Positions 1 to 6,742 of a DNA stretch of 15,793 bases are shown here, one piece after another. The stretch comes from an uncultured Pirellulaceae bacterium. GTDB taxonomy: Bacteria > Planctomycetota > Planctomycetia > Pirellulales > Pirellulaceae. Within the stretch, counting starts at the first letter, position 1. The number at the start of each line of letters is the position of its first letter. The stretch lies in the NCBI GenBank assembly GCA_934278005.1, contig CAKQWG010000072.1:1-15793 (forward strand), in the 5' to 3' direction. The translations under genes were made by a program, and so were the position numbers. Under the pieces are notes generated by a model that ran no database searches, was not told where the DNA came from, and saw only the letters and a list, made by a program, of their open reading frames with translations.

Positions 1-1520
1 GTTTCTAGCCGGCACAGCTCTCGAGCCAGCGCGGTTGTGCTAGACAGAATGAAATGATCTCCGACAAAGGCGACGGTCGGCGAAAAGTTGAAGTAGATCG
101 GGGCCTGCTGACGATCCGCCAAATTGCGGTTGGGCACATAGGTAGCTGTATAGAGTTGAGCCGTTCCGACGCTCTCCGTCCCCAGGTCCAGCGGTGGTTG
201 GCCGCTTTGAGCGCCGGTGACGTTGAGGAAGCCGACAAAGCTCTGAAAGACTCGCCGCAGTTCCGACCGCTTGCCCTCGGCATCTTTCATGCGAAACTGC
301 AGGGCGAAGCTGGGGAATTTCACAGCGGGTACTGGCGCATTGTCGGAGTAGGCTTGAACTTTGCCAACCAGTTGAATGCCTGGCTGCATAGCACCCAGGA
401 TGTCCTCTCCAAAGTCGAGTCCTGAAAAAAAAGTTGTCAACTGCGTGTCCGCTTGTGCCATTTGCTCGAGAGCTTTATCTCCCAGCAGATCGCTTGAGCG
501 AAGCCACATTTGCGACAGGTCGCGATAGGTGGAGAGAGCGAACAAGCGCTCGTCGACTTGCAACAAAGGCGGGGCCACCGCTGTTCCCGTCTCACCGAAG
601 AAGTACTCGCGTGGCGACTCCCATTGGCGAGAGTGGAGCGTGGTAGCCTGCAAACGAACTCCCTCGGTTTTCAAGTCCAAGACCGCAGTGGCAAATGGAG
701 TCTGGCGGATATTCGACAGAACTCCTCCGAAAACGAGTTCGGCAAAATAGTTATCGAGCCGTTCCCGAAAGATCTGCTTGGCCAACCCGGCACTGCGAAT
801 TGCTTCCACATCGATGTAGGCCCAGGCGGCCGGGGCAGTGGTGGCTGACAACTGCAGTTGCTGTTGAGCTTCCACAAAACGAGGGTTCGCATGAAGTGCA
901 GCTTGGTCGTGATCCAAATATTGATCGATAATCGCTTTACCGAACTGAGGTTTATTGACGAGCAACAACCATTTGTCGAAGACAACCAGCTTGGCACCAT
1001 CGGCCACGTCGTGCACCGTCAGTTCGCGGTACGACGACTGATGGCTGGGTTTGCCAGCCAGCAACTGCAGTCCCAAGACAAATTCCTGCAGTTGCTCCAG
1101 GGCACGTGGGTCGGATGACTGGACGAGTATGGCCACGCTGCCACCGTGATCCGGCGCCAGGGCGATCGTGAGGCCGCCATCGGTGAGCGTTCGCACAGCC
1201 TCTTGCCAGGGCCGCTGCATGCTCCCTTCAAAGGCGGCCACCCCCATTTGAAAACGCTTGTAAGGCGGCGACTTCAGTAGTGCGGCCGCGGCGGGCGTAT
1301 GGAGAAATCGCTGGCGGAGCGGATGCTGCATGATGGTTTCCACAGAATCGCCCAGACTGGGAAACTCGGCCAATGCGACGACGCTGCTCGGTAGCAGGGC
1401 GGCGGCGGGCGGCGGGACCGGGGCGTCCTCCGCTCTGACTAGGCCGGAACCAACGCACAGCAGTGCCGTGCAGGCTGTCCCGGCTAGCAGGTTCTTAAAG
1501 AGTTGAGAGGTACGACTCAT
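1..1520 (-). CDS. Secreted protein of unknown function, partial (C-terminus beyond left edge)
   Basis: Reading the minus strand from the ATG at 1518-1520 gives 506 codons without a stop, running off the window. The start is supported by AAGGTG seven bases upstream. The product begins with a typical Sec signal peptide: basic MSRTSQLFK, a hydrophobic stretch (about residues 11-28) and a VRA|ED cleavage site after residue 30, so it is probably periplasmic or cell-surface. After it comes a proline/alanine linker and then LPSSVVALAEFPSLGDSV, the kind of opening seen in planctomycete proteins that score a per-object 'cost' or in DUF3352-like proteins; this resemblance is weak. No catalytic motif or transmembrane segment was seen in the remainder, which has alternating beta-like and alpha-like stretches and several AQQQLQ-type segments. 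It is the outermost gene of its strand and is followed upstream by a repeat-rich gap, so it probably has its own promoter. Existence of the gene: high confidence; function: unknown. Confidence 0.85.
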   Translation of the reverse strand, partial: MSRTSQLFKNLLAGTACTALLCVGSGLVRAEDAPVPPPAAALLPSSVVALAEFPSLGDSVETIMQHPLRQRFLHTPAAAALLKSPPYKRFQMGVAAFEGSMQRPWQEAVRTLTDGGLTIALAPDHGGSVAILVQSSDPRALEQLQEFVLGLQLLAGKPSHQSSYRELTVHDVADGAKLVVFDKWLLLVNKPQFGKAIIDQYLDHDQAALHANPRFVEAQQQLQLSATTAPAAWAYIDVEAIRSAGLAKQIFRERLDNYFAELVFGGVLSNIRQTPFATAVLDLKTEGVRLQATTLHSRQWESPREYFFGETGTAVAPPLLQVDERLFALSTYRDLSQMWLRSSDLLGDKALEQMAQADTQLTTFFSGLDFGEDILGAMQPGIQLVGKVQAYSDNAPVPAVKFPSFALQFRMKDAEGKRSELRRVFQSFVGFLNVTGAQSGQPPLDLGTESVGTAQLYTATYVPNRNLADRQQAPIYFNFSPTVAFVGDHFILSSTTALARELCRLE

Positions 1521-1634
1521 TGCACAGCACCTTAATGAATAAGCAAATACGAAGCGAAGCTTTGATTGTATTCGCGATTCGACTGAGGAACTTGCCTGAG
1601 CCTGAGTATTAATTTCTATTTCGCATCCACGCTG

Positions 1635-1680
1635 GTTGATCGCTGCGCCGATCGAGTGTCGTTGATCGCTCCGCCGCTCA
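1635..1680. repeat. Two tandem small palindromes with CTSCGC loop
   Basis: The 16-mer GTTGATCGCTSCGCCG occurs at 1635-1650 and again at 1661-1676, 26 bases apart, with one difference. Each copy can form a short hairpin: GATCG-CTGCGC-CGATC (1638-1653) and TGATCG-CTCCGC-CGCTCA (1663-1680, one stem mismatch). The second copy with its left flank (AGTGTCG...) closely resembles the repeat at 13264-13292. Confidence 0.6.
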
Positions 1681-1768
1681 GTTGCTCTTCAAATATCTAA
1701 AAAGACAGTTCATACGGCCAGAGCGTGCTTTGTGGCACGAATCTAAGAATTTTGCAATTCTCAAACGT

Positions 1769-1860
1769 AAGCACCCACACATAAGTTTCGGCATAAAATT
1801 AGCCGTTTTGGCGTTAGCTGGCGTTGATGGATAAAACAGGAGACTTATGCGTGGGTGCTT
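1769..1860. repeat. 92-bp element with 18-bp inverted ends
   Basis: AAGCACCCACACATAAGT (1769-1786) faces ACTTATGCGTGGGTGCTT (1843-1860); the arms are complementary at 17 of 18 positions, separated by 56 bases that are richer in A+T than the surroundings. Such long terminal inverted repeats with a non-coding core suggest a MITE-like element, a relic of an insertion sequence, or a large transcribed hairpin. No obvious target-site duplication flanks it, and all frames through it contain stops or are implausible. Confidence 0.65.
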
Positions 1861-1940
1861 ATCGGCCGAGTTTTCGAAGACAACCCATGCACATCTCGCC
1901 GCTCGCAACAAATGCGGCGAGGTTGTCGCTATGCGTGCTG

Positions 1941-1980
1941 GCGGAGTGGCTGAGCAGGTTTGCGGAGTGCCTGAGCAGGG
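1941..1980. repeat. 21-bp tandem duplication, two imperfect copies
   Basis: GCGGAGTGGCTGAGCAGGT (1941-1959) is followed with a 21-base period by GCGGAGTGCCTGAGCAGGG (1962-1980). A third partial GCGGAG is found at 1985-1990, in the loop of the next hairpin. The motif is GCGGAG, the complement of the CTCCGC loop found in the other palindromes of the window. Confidence 0.5.
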
Positions 1981-2021
1981 ACCGGCGGAGCGGTCCACTA
2001 CGTAGCGCTGCTCAGCAGCGC
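1979..2021 (-). terminator. Two hairpins at the 3' end of the alkylation repair gene
   Basis: GCGCTGC-TCA-GCAGCGC (2005-2021) is a perfect 7-bp stem with a 3-base loop, and the loop TCA is the complement of the gene's TGA stop codon at 2012-2014. Just downstream on the minus strand lies GGACCG-GCGGAG-CGGTCC (1979-1996), a perfect 6-bp stem. There is no U-run, so these are not classical intrinsic terminators; they may be Rho-related, protect the mRNA end, or simply be repeat insertions. Confidence 0.4.
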
Positions 2022-2719
2022 GTCGTCTGGCGTTTTGGGGCCGTCTGGGCACCACGGCGGCTCTTGAGAATGTAGCTGGCGGCATCGGGAACTTTGCAAC
2101 TCGTGTCGCCCATGTCGACCGTGACCACTCCCAACTTTTCAGCCGTGGTCAGCGCTTTGTCAGCTAACGGAGCCACGTAGGTACCAACGCTAATTACGAA
2201 GTTGTTCATGCTGTAGCTGACACGATCGGGCGAACTGGAGAGTTGTAATGCAACGCGATCGAGCAGTGCCGAATAGGTATCGACGGGCAGATGCTCATCC
2301 GCCACCGCTGCAGCCACCGACGAAAGTGTGGACCAGCCGGCAATGGCGACGAGCTGTTTTTTGGAGTCAATCCATTTGCAGGCGATGGGCACCGCCTGCG
2401 GGTGTTCAGCGGCAACCCAGGGGACCGTCGACCCGGCGATCAAGTGCCATGTAGCGCCGTTGGCCCACTGATCGAGCTGGCGTTTGGTCATCTTAGACCC
2501 ATCGGCGATCAATCCAGCCAGATACATCGCATCCGAATTTTTGGTGGCGTAGAGCTCGAGGGCGAGCTTCTGCTCTCCTTTCAGCTTTTTCTGAAACGGT
2601 TTAAGATCGCCAATTCGAACCCCAAAAACCGGTTCTCTAGCGCCGTGTCGAAGGTAGGTCCGCTTGGTCTGGGCGGTGGCGACTGAGGCCAGCTCGTTCA
2701 TGATTTCATCTAAAGTCAT
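2012..2719 (-). CDS. DNA alkylation repair protein (AlkD-like, HEAT-like repeats)
   Basis: The 235-residue product matches the DNA alkylation repair family (AlkD-like, Pfam PF08713): all-helical with tandem HEAT-like repeats. Family-like segments include FGVRIGDLKPFQKKLKG (about residues 32-48), the tryptophan-rich QWANGATWHLIAG (84-96), WIDSKKQLVAIAGWSTL (116-132) and SYSMNNFVISVGTYV followed by VDMGDTSCKVPDA (168-213). AlkD enzymes remove N3/N7-alkylated bases from DNA by a glycosylase reaction without flipping the base; whether this subgroup has that activity is not shown. The C-terminal 15 residues (after YILKSRRG) look like a basic, disordered tail, and the stop codon is in the loop of a hairpin. 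The ATG at 2717-2719 is preceded by GGAG at about -15, a long spacing. It is divergent from the UvrA-like gene with 221 bases between them, so both may respond to DNA damage from one control region, but no known damage box was recognised. Confidence 0.83.
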   Translation of the reverse strand: MTLDEIMNELASVATAQTKRTYLRHGAREPVFGVRIGDLKPFQKKLKGEQKLALELYATKNSDAMYLAGLIADGSKMTKRQLDQWANGATWHLIAGSTVPWVAAEHPQAVPIACKWIDSKKQLVAIAGWSTLSSVAAAVADEHLPVDTYSALLDRVALQLSSSPDRVSYSMNNFVISVGTYVAPLADKALTTAEKLGVVTVDMGDTSCKVPDAASYILKSRRGAQTAPKRQTTRC

Positions 2720-2940
2720 CGGCTTTGCTTTCTCCGGTTTTGGTCGATTATACCAGGCGCAGGTGGGCCCATCGTCTATTCGGTGTTCTTAAACCGAGGC
2801 CGACGGGCTGGGCTGAGTATGCAATCGGGTTTTGTCCGTGATTAAGTAAAGCAGGGATCGAACGTGGTCGAGGTGAATGCTGGCTGACGAGCATCTCGCC
2901 GGCGACGCCTTCCGGACGGAAAGTCAATTGTTAGACTTGG

Positions 2941-5568
2941 TTGTTTCATTCTACTTGCCAAAGGGGCCTGAACATCGTCCGAAAGAAAGTCGAAACCGTT
3001 GCCTGCGATCCTGAGCATTGCATTCGCGTGCGTGGTGCGCGTGTGCACAATCTGAGGAGCGTCGATGTCGACCTGCCGCGCAATGCGCTGGTAGTCTTCA
3101 CTGGCATATCGGGCTCTGGGAAATCTTCGTTGGCGTTTGGGACGCTGTTTGCCGAGTCGCAGCGGCGCTACCTAGACTCGGTCTCCCCGTACGCACGGCG
3201 ACTGATCGATCAAGTTGGCGAGCCCGATGTCGATTCGATTGATGGTCTGCCGCCGGCGGTCGCACTGCAACAGCAGCGCGGAACGCCGTCGGCCAGGTCG
3301 TCGGTGGGGAGTGTGACCACGATCTCCAACGGGCTGCGCATGCTCTACTCGCGTGCTGGGGCTTATCCGAGCGGTCAAAGACTGCTGTATGCCGACTCAT
3401 TCTCACCGAACACGCCGGAGGGAGCCTGTCCGCGGTGTCATGGCATCGGCCGCGTGTTTGACGTGACGGAGCAGTCGCTCGTACCGGACGATACAAAAAC
3501 TATTCGGGAGCGAGCGATCGCTGCCTGGCCACCGGCGTGGCAGGGCCAAAACCTGCGTGACATTCTGGTATCTATCGGCCACGATATCGATACGCCGTGG
3601 AAGAAGTTGCCAAAGAAGGCCCGCGACTGGATTTTATTTACCGATGAAACTCCAGTAGTGCCCGTCTACGCCGGCTTTGATGTTGAGGAAGCGCGTGCGG
3701 CGAAGGCACAAGGCATGTCGCCCAGTTACATGGGCACGTTTTCGAGCGCCCGGCGCTATGTCTTGCACTCGTTCGCCACGACCGAGAGCCAGCGTACTAA
3801 GAAACGCGTTTCGCAGTTTATGCAAATTTCGCAGTGCCCGGAGTGCCAAGGAAAAAAACTCAAACGCGAGTCGTTGTCAGTAAAATTCGCTGGTATGGAC
3901 ATCGGCGAATTGTCGCAGTTGACGCTAACAGAATTGGCCGCACGACTACGCCATGCCGCGGATGCAGAAGCGGTCGGAGAGGACCTGCAGCCAGAGAAAA
4001 CGATTGTCGCTCAGCGTATTGCCAGCGATATTCTAGCTCGTGTCGAAGCCCTTACCACGTTGGGCTTAGGCTACCTGTCACTCGAACGAAGTACGCCGAC
4101 CTTGTCCCCAGGCGAACTGCAGCGGCTGCGACTGGCCACGCAGATTCGTTCACAATTGTTCGGCGTCGTGTACGTGCTCGACGAACCCTCGGCAGGATTG
4201 CACCCGGCAGATACCAAGGCACTGCTAGGAGCGCTGGATGAGCTCAAGCGAGCCGGAAATTCATTGTTTGTTGTCGAGCATGATGTGAGCGTCATTGAGC
4301 ACGCCGACTGGATCGTAGATATTGGACCAAATGCTGGAACGCACGGCGGTGAAGTAATGTACAGTGGTCCGCTGGCCGGTTTGCGCGACGTGCAAAGTTC
4401 GCACACCGCGCAGTATCTTTTCGAGGCGGAGATCCTTGAGAGCGGGTCGAAAGGTGTGGCGAGCGAGCACGCGAAGCACCTGCCACGCAGGCCGACGGGA
4501 TGGCTCACTCTGGCGCGGATCGAGCGCAATAACCTTCAGGGTTTAGACGCGCGGTTCCCGCTGGGGGCTTTGACGACGGTTACCGGCGTGTCGGGTTCAG
4601 GCAAGTCGAGCTTGGTCAGTCAGGCGCTCGTCGAACTTGTGGGCGACGCCTTGGGTCAGAAGAAGGCACTCGAAGCACCACAGGGCGAAGTGGAGCTGCT
4701 GGAACGCGAGCTGGAAACCTCCACTGGTGGGCGGATTGTGGGCGGTATGGAACTGGTACGGCGATTGGTAACTGTTGACCAGAAGCCCATTGGTCGCACT
4801 CCGCGCTCAAACCTAGCTACCTACACCGGCCTGTTCGATCACGTGCGCAAGCTATTTGCCGCGACGCGCAAGGCCAAGGCCCGACGGTACGACATAGGTC
4901 GCTTTTCGTTTAACGTTTCCAAGGGCCGCTGTCCGAAATGTGAAGGCGCGGGCTTTGTGAGCGTGGAGCTGTTGTTTCTGCCCAGCGTCTACACCCCCTG
5001 CCCTGTCTGTCATGGACAACGTTACAACGAAAAGACCTTGGAGGTCACCTATCGCGATAAGAACATTGCCGAAGTTTTGGACATGACCGTTGAATCGGCC
5101 CATGAGTTCTTTGCGGACGACGCCGCCGTGCTGCGAGCTCTGGACGCGCTCTTGCAAGTTGGCTTGGGATACCTACGACTGGGTCAACCCGCGACGGAAC
5201 TTTCCGGTGGCGAGGCGCAGCGTATTAAGCTGGCCACGGAACTGCAGCGTGCGCAGCGCGGAGACACGCTGTACGTTCTGGACGAGCCGACGACCGGCCT
5301 TCATCCGGCAGACGTGTCGATGCTGATGTCGCAATTAAATGGACTGGTTGACGCGGGCAACACAGTCATTCTGGTCGAACACGATATGCAGGTCGCCAGC
5401 AGCAGCGACTGGATCATCGACATCGGCCCCGGGGCGGGTGACGAGGGTGGACGGATTGTGGCGGAGGGTCAACCGCGCGAGGTGGCCAAGTCCAAGGCAA
5501 GCCGCACCGCTCCGTTTCTGCTCCCCAGAGTCGCCCGACGCTCCGCGTCGGCGTCCACAACTCACTAA
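2941..5568 (+). CDS. uvrA: UvrA paralogue, UvrA2 class (lacks UvrB-binding domain)
   Basis: Tandem ABC-ATPase of the UvrA family, 875 residues against about 940 for E. coli UvrA. In order: Walker A GISGSGKS (55-62), zinc-module cysteines CPRC (163-166) and CPEC (299-302), signature LSPGE (389-393), Walker B VLDEPSAG (412-419), second Walker A GVSGSGKS (549-556), zinc finger CPKC/CPVC (664-690), signature LSGGE (754-758), Walker B VLDEPTTG (779-786). After YSRAGAYP (about 136-143) the sequence goes straight to [14 protein letters not shown], so the roughly 120-residue UvrB-binding domain of canonical UvrA is absent, as in UvrA2 proteins. UvrA recognises DNA damage as a dimer; a form without the UvrB domain must act differently, and some relatives give resistance to DNA-binding drugs. 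The first signature has P for G. Start uncertain: TTG at 2941 is just after an in-frame stop (2932-2934) and has no clear ribosome site; AAGGGG at 2961-2966 hints at a later start. Residues 865-875 are encoded by a dispersed repeat. Confidence 0.9.
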   Translation: MFHSTCQRGLNIVRKKVETVACDPEHCIRVRGARVHNLRSVDVDLPRNALVVFTGISGSGKSSLAFGTLFAESQRRYLDSVSPYARRLIDQVGEPDVDSIDGLPPAVALQQQRGTPSARSSVGSVTTISNGLRMLYSRAGAYPSGQRLLYADSFSPNTPEGACPRCHGIGRVFDVTEQSLVPDDTKTIRERAIAAWPPAWQGQNLRDILVSIGHDIDTPWKKLPKKARDWILFTDETPVVPVYAGFDVEEARAAKAQGMSPSYMGTFSSARRYVLHSFATTESQRTKKRVSQFMQISQCPECQGKKLKRESLSVKFAGMDIGELSQLTLTELAARLRHAADAEAVGEDLQPEKTIVAQRIASDILARVEALTTLGLGYLSLERSTPTLSPGELQRLRLATQIRSQLFGVVYVLDEPSAGLHPADTKALLGALDELKRAGNSLFVVEHDVSVIEHADWIVDIGPNAGTHGGEVMYSGPLAGLRDVQSSHTAQYLFEAEILESGSKGVASEHAKHLPRRPTGWLTLARIERNNLQGLDARFPLGALTTVTGVSGSGKSSLVSQALVELVGDALGQKKALEAPQGEVELLERELETSTGGRIVGGMELVRRLVTVDQKPIGRTPRSNLATYTGLFDHVRKLFAATRKAKARRYDIGRFSFNVSKGRCPKCEGAGFVSVELLFLPSVYTPCPVCHGQRYNEKTLEVTYRDKNIAEVLDMTVESAHEFFADDAAVLRALDALLQVGLGYLRLGQPATELSGGEAQRIKLATELQRAQRGDTLYVLDEPTTGLHPADVSMLMSQLNGLVDAGNTVILVEHDMQVASSSDWIIDIGPGAGDEGGRIVAEGQPREVAKSKASRTAPFLLPRVARRSASASTTH

Positions 5569-5608
5569 CAGTGTGGCCCGACGCTCCGCGTCGGCGTCCA
5601 CCACTCAT
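5533..5608. repeat. Two copies of a 33-bp REP-like palindromic repeat
   Basis: Copies at 5533-5565 and 5576-5608 differ at two positions and have a 43-base period. The core CCGACGC-TCC-GCGTCGG is a 7-bp perfect stem, followed by GTCCACMACTCAY. The left copy is translated: it supplies the last 11 residues ([11 protein letters not shown]) and stop of the UvrA-like protein. The same 11-residue peptide is encoded again by the right copy in another frame. Similar palindromes are widespread in Pirellulaceae genomes as I recall them; their function is unknown. Confidence 0.85.
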
Positions 5609-5708
5609 GAAGAGCTTGCTCAATAACATCCCAATTTGCAATGAAGGACCAAAGGCTTTGCAGCAGACAAGTGGAGTGCTGTGAAGTGCCTTCACCTGCG
5701 CAGGCCGC

Positions 5709-5803
5709 GACTAACGGCTGGTTGGCGGGGTGGTGCTCCAGCGCGCCTCGCCCTTCGCATGGTAGCCTCATGCGCTGCGGCCTACTACGGTTCGGCGTTA
5801 AAC
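5709..5803. other. attC-like imperfect palindrome (candidate integron recombination site)
   Basis: GACTAAC (5709-5715) and GTTAAAC (5797-5803) bracket 95 bases. The right box fits the attC R' consensus GTTRRRY exactly; the left box fits RYYYAAC except at one position. TAACG (5712-5716) pairs with CGTTA (5796-5800), CAGCGC (5739-5744) with GCGCTG (5772-5777), and GTGGTG (5730-5735) with TACTAC (5783-5788) if G-T pairs are allowed. An alternative inner hairpin is CGCATG/CATGCG (5756-5774). The length is within the normal range for attC sites, but pairing near the boxes is poor and no integrase gene is in the window. Could be chance or another kind of folded element. Confidence 0.3.
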
Positions 5804-5868
5804 AATTCAGCCTGCCGAATTCGTTTGACGCCAAGCCGCAGTAGCTGGTGGACCACAGCTGCACGATC

Positions 5869-5892
5869 GGAGGTTAGAAAATGAATGGTTAG
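5869..5892 (+). promoter_or_regulatory. Strong ribosome site with a 3-codon reading frame (MNG-stop)
   Basis: GGAGG at 5869-5873 is placed seven bases before ATG 5881, which opens ATG-AAT-GGT-TAG. A second ATG at 5885 overlaps it in another frame and is open into the exporter ATPase. The site could be a minimal upstream reading frame controlling the operon, or the true ribosome site for the longer ATPase form starting at 5885 (11-base spacing). The only full GGAGG close to a start codon in this part of the window is here. Confidence 0.3.
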
Positions 5893-5910
5893 AAAACTCA
5901 CTGAGAAACC

Positions 5911-5942
5911 AGTGTGGCCCGACGCTCCGCGTCGGCCTCCAC
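5911..5942. repeat. Third copy of the REP-like palindromic repeat
   Basis: AGTGTGGCCCGACGCTCCGC and the following GTCGGC-TCCAC match the copy at 5570-5601 with one difference in the shared segment. It lies upstream of the exporter ATPase, and if translation began at 5885 it would encode the peptide [10 protein letters not shown]. Confidence 0.8.
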
Positions 5943-6007
5943 ACGCGTCCACTCTGCCGCCACACTTTGGCTACAATTTATTGAGCACCTCCAGCCGCTA
6001 CATCGCA

Positions 6008-6742
6008 ATGGACCAAGCAGTGAACGTCATCCCGCACAAGACGACTGTATTTCGGGCAGTCGAAGTCACTAAGGTGTATCAGATGGGCGAGGTGCAAGTG
6101 CATGCCTTGCGGGGTGTCACGCTGGATCTTTACGATCACGAATTTGTCGTGCTGTTGGGTGCGTCCGGCAGTGGCAAGTCGACTTTGCTGAACATCCTGG
6201 GCGGACTCGATACGCCAACCGCCGGTAGCGTTCATTACCTAGACCGAGAACTGACCGCCAGCGACGACGCGGAACTAACTAGGTACCGCCGCGAGAGCGT
6301 GGGTTTCGTGTTTCAGTTTTACAATTTGATCCCTAGTTTAACGGCACGGGAGAACGTGGAGCTCATTACGGAAATTGCTGACAGCCCGATGCATCCACTG
6401 GAAGCTTTGGAACTTGTGAAGCTCAGGGAGCGGGCAGACCATTTTCCAGCGCAGCTTTCGGGCGGGGAGCAGCAGCGAGTGGCCATTGCCAGAGCCATCG
6501 CCAAGCAGCCCAAGGTGCTTCTGTGCGACGAGCCAACCGGGGCGTTGGATGTGGAGACGGGCATAGTGGTACTTGAAGCCATCGCGAGCATCAATCGCGA
6601 GCTGGGCACGACGACTGCCGTCATTACGCACAACGCGGCCATTGCTCAGATGGCCGACCGGGTGATTTCGCTCAGCAACGGCCAGATTGTCGACGTCGCG
6701 TTGAATCGTCTCCGCATCAACGCAGCTGAGCTCGAGTGGTAG
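6008..6742 (+). CDS. ABC exporter ATP-binding subunit (MacB/LolD/YbbA type)
   Basis: ATPase of the MacB/LolD/YbbA family that powers an FtsX-type permease. In the 244-residue form: Walker [10 protein letters not shown] (51-59), Q-loop [10 protein letters not shown] (101-110), signature [14 protein letters not shown] (150-163), Walker B VLLCDEP (170-176), D-loop GALD (178-181) and switch histidine in VITHN (205-209). The family usually has 220-250 residues, so ATG 6008 ([10 protein letters not shown]) was chosen; the frame is open back to ATG 5885, which would add 41 residues containing repeat-encoded [10 protein letters not shown] and no family similarity. The 6008 start lacks a clear ribosome site, whereas GGAGG lies before 5885, so the longer form is not excluded. 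The stop (6740-6742) directly abuts the ATG of the permease, showing tight translational coupling in an operon of three genes. Substrate unknown. Confidence 0.9.
   Translation: MDQAVNVIPHKTTVFRAVEVTKVYQMGEVQVHALRGVTLDLYDHEFVVLLGASGSGKSTLLNILGGLDTPTAGSVHYLDRELTASDDAELTRYRRESVGFVFQFYNLIPSLTARENVELITEIADSPMHPLEALELVKLRERADHFPAQLSGGEQQRVAIARAIAKQPKVLLCDEPTGALDVETGIVVLEAIASINRELGTTTAVITHNAAIAQMADRVISLSNGQIVDVALNRLRINAAELEW

Larger units (their letters stand above)
1521..2011. other. Repeat-rich intergenic stretch
   Basis: No convincing gene in these 491 bases. The stretch holds a pair of CTSCGC-loop palindromes (1635-1680), a 92-bp element with 18-bp inverted ends (1769-1860), a 21-bp tandem duplication (1941-1980) and two hairpins at the 3' end of the alkylation repair gene (1979-2021). 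The right part must contain the transcription end of that gene, and the left part the promoter of the secreted-protein gene. A weak -10-like TACAAT can be read on the minus strand, without a matching -35. Confidence 0.6.
5569..6007. other. Intergenic stretch between uvrA-like gene and exporter operon
   Basis: These 439 bases carry no convincing protein. They hold the second and third REP-like repeats, a 95-bp attC-like palindrome (5709-5803), a GGAGG site with a three-codon reading frame (5869-5892) and a 10-bp direct repeat GGTTAGAAAA at 5872-5881 and 5887-5896. The promoter and leader of the exporter operon must lie here. An in-frame ATG at 5885 would add 41 residues to the ATPase, but these are encoded partly by repeat DNA. 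Confidence 0.5.

Noticed and set aside
54..848. Plus-strand frames of 70-123 codons (54-425, 434-646, 510-848)
   Set aside because: They are antisense to the unbroken minus-strand secreted-protein frame, which has a ribosome site and signal peptide.
1678..2085. 135-codon minus-strand frame
   Set aside because: It overlaps the end of the alkylation repair gene in another frame, passes through the 92-bp inverted-repeat element and two palindromes, and its composition (rich in R, A, P, then C) is that of an accidental frame.
2291..2686. 131-codon plus-strand frame
   Set aside because: Entirely antisense to the alkylation repair gene, whose product has family-like motifs; no motif in the antisense product.
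5641..5884. 67-codon plus-strand frames between uvrA and the exporter
   Set aside because: They run through the attC-like palindrome, overlap each other and show no motif.
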